From the NCBI GenBank assembly GCA_038363925.1, contig JAQQWL010000006.1, positions 2,832,501-2,896,500 on the forward strand: a stretch of DNA of 64,000 nt, given 5' to 3'. Below, piece by piece: positions 58,301 to 64,000 of this stretch; the first letter of the stretch is position 1; each line of letters opens with the position of its first letter. The position numbers and the translations under genes were made by a program. The notes under the pieces were generated by a model. It searched no databases. It was not told the origin of the DNA and was given only the letters and a program-made list of their open reading frames with translations. This DNA comes from Apiospora phragmitis. Taxonomy: Eukaryota > Ascomycota > Sordariomycetes > Amphisphaeriales > Apiosporaceae.

Positions 58301-59317
58301 ACCAGCGTGTCGGGCTTCCTTTTCCTGCGCTTCATCTGCCCGGCCATTCTCAATCCCAAGCTCTTTGGACTTCTCCGAGACAATCCGAGGCATCGAGCCC
58401 AACGAACGCTCACCCTCGTAGCCAAGGGGTTACAGGCACTAGGCAATCTCTCTACGTTTGGACGGAAAGAGGGCTGGATGGAGCCGATGAACAAGTTTCT
58501 CAACACCCAACGACAGCCATTCAAGGAGTTCGTTGACCAGATCTGTTCCATCTCCACGGAGCGAGCTGCCACAGCCTCGCTCCCCGCCACCTACATGGCT
58601 CCCGTCACTATCCTCGGGCGTCTTTCTCCGATTGCGAGAGAAGGGTTCCCTGCCCTGCCCTACCTGATTGACCACCCTCGGAACTTCTCTGCGCTGGTCA
58701 AGCTGTGGCTGGAGTCGCATCACCCCACCGACGCTGAAAGCAACACGTTTACGGGGGAGCTGGCCGAATTCCATGAGCTCTGTGTCATGCTCCAGAAGCG
58801 ATCCGACGATTGTTTGAGCAAAGTCGAGGCTCTTCGGGCTGCCGAGGACCAGTCCATCATGACGGATGATTTCGCCGAAAGCCTCGAGAAATCTTCCTTC
58901 ATCGAATCGGCCAGTCTTTCTCAGATCCATTCGCCGGCCTGGGTGGACAATGATCCGTACCGGGCGCCAGGGTCTTCGGGCAGTGACCAGGAAGGTTCGA
59001 GCGAGCGGTCTCTCTTCCGGGAGCTCAAGTTTGGCAGCGGTCGACACGGGCCAGAGAGCTCATCATCGCGCCAAGCATCAGACAACTCGGAGGTGAGCTT
59101 GTCGCATCATCTGAGCGGAACACTCCGACGGAACGGGAAGCTTCCTCGGAACCTGTTTGGGCTGATCGGCAGCAAGAAGTCCAAGGGTGAGGGTACACCG
59201 ACGTCGAGCCCCAACACCATCCGAGAGAAACACCGTGAGGACAAGGACAAAGGGTTTCTGCGGGGCATCTCGGAGGGCTGGCAGAAGGAGAGCGGCGGGG
59301 ATCACTCGAGGCACTAG
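55340..59317 (+). CDS. bud2: Ras-type GTPase-activating protein, Bud2-like (PH-like, C2, RasGAP)
   Basis: A single intact exon of 1325 residues. Residues 1-290 are disordered and Ser-rich. A PH-like region at about 302-415 (GRMKGQVEYQSEPSGPWHAG) precedes a second PH-like domain at about 456-585 (KVGKVMLWDKG to LFEVWFVLLRAFAVP). A C2-like domain lies at about 609-760. The RasGAP domain at about 870-1080 has the arginine-finger segment NLLFRGNSLLTQALEFHMRR and the FLR motif GFLFLRFICPAILNPKLFG. The C-terminus is polar. The C2 plus RasGAP order fits Bud2/Cla2, the GAP for the polarity GTPase Rsr1/Bud1, rather than the Ira neurofibromin type, which is much longer. It would act at the cortex in polarised growth. 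The ATG at 55340 is the first in frame; a second at 55418 (MRSLLPPG) is also plausible, since the first segment is Cys-rich and unlike the rest. Confidence 0.88.
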   Translation: MQICERAQCTPSTSIAGVHFQADNGIMRSLLPPGMDGRTHNGGGAVVANSSSSNQDGSRPPLREADRSQASAGSARASNDTGRERERERSSTMQGSSFIPIVHSQNTIRTVTPEPVEKNGHAVNLDTAAAQASQGSRGYGTTSPQTSPRSMPGGETRRQGIVFNDAFGDSYDDSEASPPTQSKSAVRPRTHTMDGSRALHQQSNTTSSDNRHRVGSFSSTGSTQLADPEGRPAAAMESVGYPSIAPVRSPADLKISISGKDKRSVNKRLIKRASSRPTSPLISPPPSVDSLPLPIPTDDANKVLLLMKTLCGRMKGQVEYQSEPSGPWHAGVCYIDEERGSLLFDPGQNGPFLIPIVGDLRGCRVLPVEAPDGTGKCLELSTQKMGIELLLKPVVPAEVDFWLAALLCWQQLRPSGVRFPNGRGTSSPSATAGRPEMRRRGSSTTGSGSSKDAAIIKVGKVMLWDKGVATSPRAIVKRPSTRDLRGSVTAWRRVSCILQDNGEFKLMTENDVSVLSIIELSQLSRCAVQQLDKSVLDEDYCIAIFPIYSATSKQLSIFRPVYIALDTRVLFEVWFVLLRAFAVPDLYGLEADSQGAVDITDFENEFDGQMFRLEKTIQVRVTEAKLKKAVTPPELTERQARQDRDALIGNYLAEVILDGEVRARTTTQPDTKNPFWREAAQFTEVSSVLPYLSVVLKRVDGNLESFSHQLQASLGLPKTGNLTEVMCGAVDISLDKLERGKDHEQWLPIQDERNEPIGTMFVKVNHDELVVLMAKDYKPLSALLHKFSIGLTGQIAAAMPQQLRRLAEIFLNIFQVSNSSVEWLLALVEEEIDGVSGQNSMKKMRFSRRMKSNESTGSSSDREALVRDMGKTLAGEANLLFRGNSLLTQALEFHMRRLGKEYLEDVLSDKIFEINEINPDCEVDPSRITHGDELDQHWAQLVQITTEVWECIAESANRLPAELRQILKYVRAVAEDRYGDFLRTVTYTSVSGFLFLRFICPAILNPKLFGLLRDNPRHRAQRTLTLVAKGLQALGNLSTFGRKEGWMEPMNKFLNTQRQPFKEFVDQICSISTERAATASLPATYMAPVTILGRLSPIAREGFPALPYLIDHPRNFSALVKLWLESHHPTDAESNTFTGELAEFHELCVMLQKRSDDCLSKVEALRAAEDQSIMTDDFAESLEKSSFIESASLSQIHSPAWVDNDPYRAPGSSGSDQEGSSERSLFRELKFGSGRHGPESSSSRQASDNSEVSLSHHLSGTLRRNGKLPRNLFGLIGSKKSKGEGTPTSSPNTIREKHREDKDKGFLRGISEGWQKESGGDHSRH

Positions 59318-60310
59318 TACTGTCTCGAGGTACCGGGCTACCACAACCACAAAGCGTCTGGTCGCATAGGCCGGGTGGGCGACGGAAACGTCCTCCGGAA
59401 ACGGAGAGGTCAGCCACCACAACAGTGCATTTCGGGCAGCGGCGGAGTTATGGAGGTGATGGCCAGGCCATCATCAGCGTAGAAAAAAAGAAGAAGACGA
59501 CAACGAAGACGAGGATTATGTTGTTATTACGGATATATCTGACGATGAGAAGTAATGCAGCCATGCAGAGCTACATACTATACCTACTCCTACTACTACT
59601 GCACATGGGTCACTTCATTTGGTGTACGAAGAAGCGATGAAAGGACTGGAGTTGGTGATGTTATTATACTACTGTTGGTTGGATACGGGTGAGTGTGTGT
59701 GAGCGTTAGAGCAGCATCATACAAGTGTTGGAGATACAATACCCTTGCTATGTCTATACTACTACCTATTATATGTCTTTATCTTTGGATGTCTTTGCCG
59801 TTTTTATTTCCCATGATATGTGCAGGAACTTACAGGTGATGGATGAGTGGAATGCTGAGTAGGCCTGTCTTCGGTGGGCCAGGTACATACCTACATAGCA
59901 GGTCGGGTTACCCCTCGCTTCCTCCCAATTCCTTGGATTCCCTGGGAAGGCGGGGTCCCCTAGAAGCTTCTATGCAGCTTCACCAGCTACTAGAATCCGA
60001 ATGCGATTAAAAATCTGGCGTCCAATCCCATTGATTGCTTCAATTGGATTGTTGATCGGAAGATTTGTTTATTTGCTTTGCTTGGGTTGTAGACTTCTTG
60101 AAAAAGAACAATTGCAATTGGTCCGCACATTCTCAACCCGCCTTGGAATTCCTTTCCTTCTACGTGCTGCTTCACTTCTAGATACCCCTGCAGTACTTAC
60201 CTACCTCTTCACACACACATCGACTTGGCCGTTCTTCCTTCAACCGCCCTAACCCGCACCAAGACGCACTCACTCGCTACCACCCTAGGTAAATTAACCG
60301 AGCAAGCAAC
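59318..60310. other. intergenic between RasGAP and Cyp40
   Basis: RasGAP 3' UTR and cyclophilin promoter. A short (CTA)n-like tract lies at about 59583-59600. No gene is supported. Confidence 0.5.
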
Positions 60311-61494
60311 ATGGCCGACGACCAGGTAAAGCGCAGCAAGGTCTTCTTCGACATCACCATCGGCAAGAAGGCCGCCGGCCGCGTCACCTTCGAGCTCTAC
60401 GATGACATCGTCCCCAAGACGGCCGAGAACTTCCGCGCCCTCTGCACCGGCGAGAAGGGCCTGGGTAAGAGCAGCAAGCCCCTCCACTACAAGGGCAGCA
60501 TCTTCCACCGCGTCATCAAGCAGTTCATGATCCAGGGCGGCGACTTCACCGAGGGCAACGGCACCGGCGGCGAGAGCATCTACGGCGCCAAGTTCGACGA
60601 CGAGAACTTTGAGAAGAAGCACGACCGTCCCTTCCTGCTGAGCATGGCCAATGCCGGTCCCGGTAAGTTGCACTTCCAATAAGTATAGAAACTCGAAACT
60701 CGGGCTAACCTTCTCGCGAAATAACAGGCACCAACGGCTCCCAGTTCTTTGTCACCACCGTGGCCACCCCCCACCTCGACAACAAGCACGTCGTCTTTGG
60801 CGAGGTCCGCAGCGGCAAGTCCGTCATCCGCCAGGTCGAAAACCTGCGAACAGAGGGCGGCGACAAGCCCACCCAGGACGCCGTCATCGCCGACTGTGGT
60901 GAGCTTACCGGCGCTGCCGCCGAGGCTGTGGGCGCGGATTCCAAGGCCGCCGATGCCCTGGGCGATGCCTACGAGGACTTCCCCGAGGACATGGACGAGA
61001 AGCTGGACGCTGTCAAGATCCTCGAGATTGCCGCCAACTGCAAGGAGTACGGCAACAAGGCTTTCAAGGGCGGTGACGCCACCCTGGCCCTGGACAAGTA
61101 CCAGAAGGGCCTGCGCTACCTGAACGAGGAGCCCGACCTGGACGACGCTCCCGCCGACACCAAGCCCAAGATGGACGCGCTGCGCTTCACCCTCAACAGC
61201 AACTCGGCCATGATGAACATCAAGCTGGAGTCCTGGGCGGATGCCGAGCAGGCCGCCTCCGCCGCGCTGGCGGTCTCGGGTATCAGCGACGCCGAGAAGG
61301 CCAAGGCGCTGTACCGCCGCGGTGTGGCCCTGATCAAGATGAAGGATGAGGACTCGGCCATCCAGTCCCTCGAGGCGGCCAAGAAACTGGTGCCCGGTGA
61401 CGCCGCCATCAACAAGGAACTCGACGCAGTCAAGAAGGCGGCCGCAGACCGGTTGAAGAAGGAAAAGGCGGCTTACAAGAAGTTCTTCGCTTAA
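60311..61494 (+). CDS. cpr6: Cyclophilin-40 type peptidyl-prolyl cis-trans isomerase with TPR domain
   Basis: Two exons, 60311-60662 and 60728-61494, joined in phase (GTAAGT donor, AACAG acceptor) within [12 protein letters not shown], give 372 residues. The N-terminal cyclophilin domain (about 8-175) carries the active-site residues in [38 protein letters not shown] and HVVFGEV. The C-terminal half (about 215-370) holds three TPR repeats ([60 protein letters not shown]). The protein ends in a Lys-rich [12 protein letters not shown] tail. This is the Cyp40/Cpr6 class, an Hsp90 co-chaperone that binds the Hsp90 C-terminal MEEVD through its TPRs and catalyses prolyl isomerisation in the cytosol. 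Strong GC-ending codon bias suggests high expression. The start context CAACATGG is favourable. Confidence 0.96.
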
Positions 61495-62766
61495 GCGGGA
61501 GGAGCTGGTGGTGGTGGAATACTACGCCATGTGGTCACTATTTTGTCTCCCCATGAGGTCAGATATGAAAAGTGATAACAGACGAGGACCTGGTCAAGAC
61601 CGCAGACGAAATAGACATGCCCTCTAGCGGCAACAGCGAAGGCAATCCAGTCTATCGCATATACCGTTGATGATAGATCCATGATAAACGACGAGAGAGA
61701 AAAATGAATGGAACGAAATCATGAAATACCTCAATCCATGTCTGATATATGTGGCATTTCATATAATCTGGTACTGTGATTTGTGTTTATGTTACGCCCT
61801 CGAGCGAGAGATATCAAGCCAATGAATGCTGAGCCTCGATTTTTAAGTAATCGTCCATTAGCAGCCATTCCTTCATTTTCCGACGGATAAGTCGGCTTCG
61901 TCTTCGTCTTCGTCTTCTTCTTCTTTATGCCCCCGCGCGCAGCGAAGGTTCACAATGAAAAATTATGTTGTATGTACACGCAGTACACATAGTGCAGACA
62001 TCAAAAATTACACCACCTGCGGCCCCCCAAATGGGGAGAGACAGCGCTCGCCCAGCTCACGATGTGCCATGTGGTCTGGAAGCCAGCGGGACCTACGCGG
62101 AATGCCCTCTTGAACGGGGTAGGTCCTTGGAATTAGTAAGTATGAGGAAAGGAAAGAGGGAGAAGAGAAGAAGAGAGGATGAGGGAAGGGAAGTACTTAT
62201 AGGGGGCCCTTACTTGGGGTTTACTTTGAGGGTTTGTAAGGCGGACAAAGGACTAACGCTGCATGCGACTTTCTTTCCTTTGTAGAGGGATGTAGATATG
62301 GTGGTTTGTGTTTTGTTGGGCTTTGTCGAACACGGACGGCATTCTTGTATGGGTGAGCTGAGGGAGCAGATGCTGGTTCTTTGTCACGTTGGCTGTCGTA
62401 GGAATGCTCTTTCATTGTCATCGTATGGCACCACTAATCGAGTATGATGCCGGAAACAGCACCAAAGCTGAACTCCCTCGGATCGCAACAGAGAGACGAC
62501 TGGGCATACGAGTAATTAATGATGATGGTGGGCCTCTTCTTGAATACAGTTCGCAGGTTTCTCTATAGTCCATTGCATTATAGTATAAGTCGCGGATAGC
62601 TCCACGGCAGAAGCACCTGACCGTATAGTCGAATAAGTAGTTTTATCTAATCCAATGTATGGTACAGTATTGAGTCCGAGGGGAGAGAACCCATCCAGCT
62701 GTTTGTACAATGCCATATACCCATGAACCCGACATATAAATACACAACACATCCGTTTCGCTATCA
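61495..62766. other. intergenic, convergent 3' ends of Cyp40 and the PPR-like gene
   Basis: Contains a CTTCGT-type hexamer tract and purine-rich simple sequence around 62140-62190. No coding frame is supported. Confidence 0.5.
61896..61926. repeat. (CTTCGT)n microsatellite
   Basis: About four tandem copies of CTTCGT decaying into CTT repeats, in the 3' intergenic region. Confidence 0.8.
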
Positions 62767-64000
62767 TCATCCATCATATCGTTCGTTGTCCGAGGAGGGC
62801 GCAGGCAAACGTAAGATCTCGTCCTGGTAAACCCGCGGCCTCATTGCTATGTCCACCATGAAGCTATTCCTGGCAGCCGGCGTCATAATCTCGCCCGCTT
62901 TCAGCGCGACGTGTACTTTGCGGTCCATCTCGTAAGCCTCCAGCAGCTTCGACGCTAGACCTGCAGACGGCTCGTACACCAGAGCCAGGGCGGCATAGTG
63001 CTTGGCAATCCTAGAGCTGCTCAATTGGTTGCCGGGTTTTCGTCGCAGGGCCCGGATCTCGTCCTTGCCGAATATGACATCTTCCCATGTCTTCAGGAAT
63101 ACCCGGCGGCCAGCCAGGTCGCGGTCCTCCTTCAACAGGGGGTTGAGTTTGCTTCTCATGTGGGAGCTGGTCTGTTTCGCAAAGGAGGCATAACGCCAAA
63201 TGACACGAAGCTGGTTGGGACCGCGGTTCTTCCATGCTATCTGGAAGAGGAGCTCGAATGTGACTTCGTCTGGATGTATCGTAGCCCATCGCTCTTGCAT
63301 TGACCGAATCGTGGCTACATGAGCCTGAACATTACGGCCATGTGTAATCATGGTATTCATCGAAACCGCATCAGGTCTGACTCGGCCCGATGCTGCGGCG
63401 TAGTCTAATAGATCGTTGCAAAGATCCAGCCTGCTGTTTTTTCCGAGAACTTTCAGCAAACGGTTGAGCGTGGTTGTGGTCAACCATTCCGGGCCATGGA
63501 GTTGATCCTGGTCCAATACGAACTGTTCCATGCTCGACAGATTCCGGAAACATGACTGAAGCTTGAAGGGGGCCATGTGGCTACCAACTTGGACAAGCGT
63601 TGACTGGATACGGGCGAGGCCCTTTCTTTCCATTTTGGCAACGATCGCCTGCTTTGCCTGGACATCCTGAACGAGATGCAGTAATTCTAGCCATGTTCTG
63701 CTATCAGGGTGATACCCTTTTCGCAACATGAGCTTCACCGTCGAACTGAATCCGTCAAGGTCCCCCGCTTTCGCACAGCCATTGAGGAACAGATTGCAAG
63801 TTTGTGTGTCCATTGGGACCTTTTGGACTTCGGCTTGGTCGAAAATAGTGCGAGCGGCCGGACGTAGAGAGAGGCCCCCCTTTTGCAGGAATGCGAGGGC
63901 GAGGTGGAGAGCATTGGTAGAGATGCGCGACTTTGTTTCTTCTGATTGGAAAAGTTCCACCAGCATCAAGGCCACAGTTTCCTGGTGTTTAGGGGTATCT
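62767..64000 (-). CDS. PPR-like mitochondrial RNA-binding protein (C-terminal part, runs off the window)
   Basis: The minus-strand frame is open from the right edge to the stop at 62767, about 410 residues without a stop or obvious intron. The 5' end lies beyond 64000: the frame upstream of the ATG at 63975 is still open (DTPKHQETVA). Helical-repeat segments of pentatricopeptide type are visible: PMDTQTCNLFLNGCAKAGDL with the following KLMLRKGYHPDSRTW, then LTTTTLNRLLKVLGK and RPDAVSMNTMITHGRN. The C-terminus (PRVYQDEILRLPAPSSDNE) is polar. Fungal PPR proteins bind organellar transcripts in mitochondria, acting in RNA stability, processing or translation; which transcript cannot be told. No targeting signal can be judged because the start is missing. 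Confidence 0.75.
   Translation of the reverse strand, partial: DTPKHQETVALMLVELFQSEETKSRISTNALHLALAFLQKGGLSLRPAARTIFDQAEVQKVPMDTQTCNLFLNGCAKAGDLDGFSSTVKLMLRKGYHPDSRTWLELLHLVQDVQAKQAIVAKMERKGLARIQSTLVQVGSHMAPFKLQSCFRNLSSMEQFVLDQDQLHGPEWLTTTTLNRLLKVLGKNSRLDLCNDLLDYAAASGRVRPDAVSMNTMITHGRNVQAHVATIRSMQERWATIHPDEVTFELLFQIAWKNRGPNQLRVIWRYASFAKQTSSHMRSKLNPLLKEDRDLAGRRVFLKTWEDVIFGKDEIRALRRKPGNQLSSSRIAKHYAALALVYEPSAGLASKLLEAYEMDRKVHVALKAGEIMTPAARNSFMVDIAMRPRVYQDEILRLPAPSSDNERYDG

Noticed and set aside
1..64000. CRISPR arrays, complete transposons, telomere repeats, 5S rRNA or secondary-metabolite core enzymes
   Set aside because: Looked for by eye (spaced repeats, terminal inverted repeats, TTAGGG runs, 5S motifs, PKS/NRPS motifs) and none found. 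Degraded transposons in the deserts cannot be excluded without a repeat search.

Overview
The window looks like nuclear DNA of a filamentous ascomycete (Pezizomycotina, most likely Sordariomycetes). The evidence is short GT-AG introns of about 55-210 nt with CTAAC/CTGAC-type branch sites, GC-rich exons separated by long low-coding intergenic stretches, and fungal-specific families: an Iec3-type INO80 subunit, an FTA2-like kinase fold, MRPL20, a fungal GT2 and Igo1 endosulfine. No CRISPR, phage, plasmid or bacterial operon structure is visible.

Layout. 0.8-8.7 kb is a compact housekeeping block: an LRAT/PPPDE-like putative thiol hydrolase (+), SFM1 methyltransferase (-), an INO80 Iec3 subunit (-), MYG1 (+) and Igo1/endosulfine (-). 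8.7-21.8 kb is gene-poor. It holds an intron-containing tRNA-Ala(AGC), an FTA2-like kinase-fold gene with a damaged splice site, an SRPK-like kinase broken by two frame changes, and a frame-broken VPS62-like gene. 21.8-30.2 kb is carbon metabolism: an MFS sugar transporter (+), isocitrate lyase of the glyoxylate cycle (-) and neutral trehalase (-). 30.2-35.8 kb is a gene desert containing one tRNA-Arg(TCG) gene. 35.8-43.0 kb holds a family-2 glycosyltransferase, a Cys-rich F-box-like protein and mitochondrial ribosomal protein MRPL20. 43-64 kb is sparse: a Ser/Pro-rich conserved fungal protein (frame-broken near its end), a large RasGAP of Bud2 type, a TPR cyclophilin (Cyp40/Cpr6), and a PPR-like protein running off the right edge.

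The most remarkable feature is the tRNA-Arg(TCG) gene on the minus strand at 32776-32921. It has a normal 17-nt intron after position 37. It also has a second, 57-nt intron exactly between positions 53 and 54 of the T arm, with a GTATGT donor, a perfect TACTAAC branch site and a CAG acceptor. This is a spliceosomal-type intron inside a tRNA gene. Removing both introns gives a textbook 72-nt tRNA cloverleaf, and a T6 Pol III terminator follows immediately.

A second window-wide observation is that five protein genes (SRPK-like, VPS62-like, sugar transporter, trehalase, Ser/Pro-rich protein) are each broken by one or two single-base indels. Several of these sit in short homopolymers, while the other genes are intact. 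This may reflect homopolymer errors in a long-read assembly rather than wholesale gene death, because the conserved neutral trehalase is among those hit.

The genes do not form an obvious biosynthetic cluster. Functional themes are stress and nutrient response (Igo1, trehalase, isocitrate lyase, sugar transport), polarity and cell surface (Bud2-type RasGAP, GT2), and translation (tRNAs, SFM1, MRPL20).
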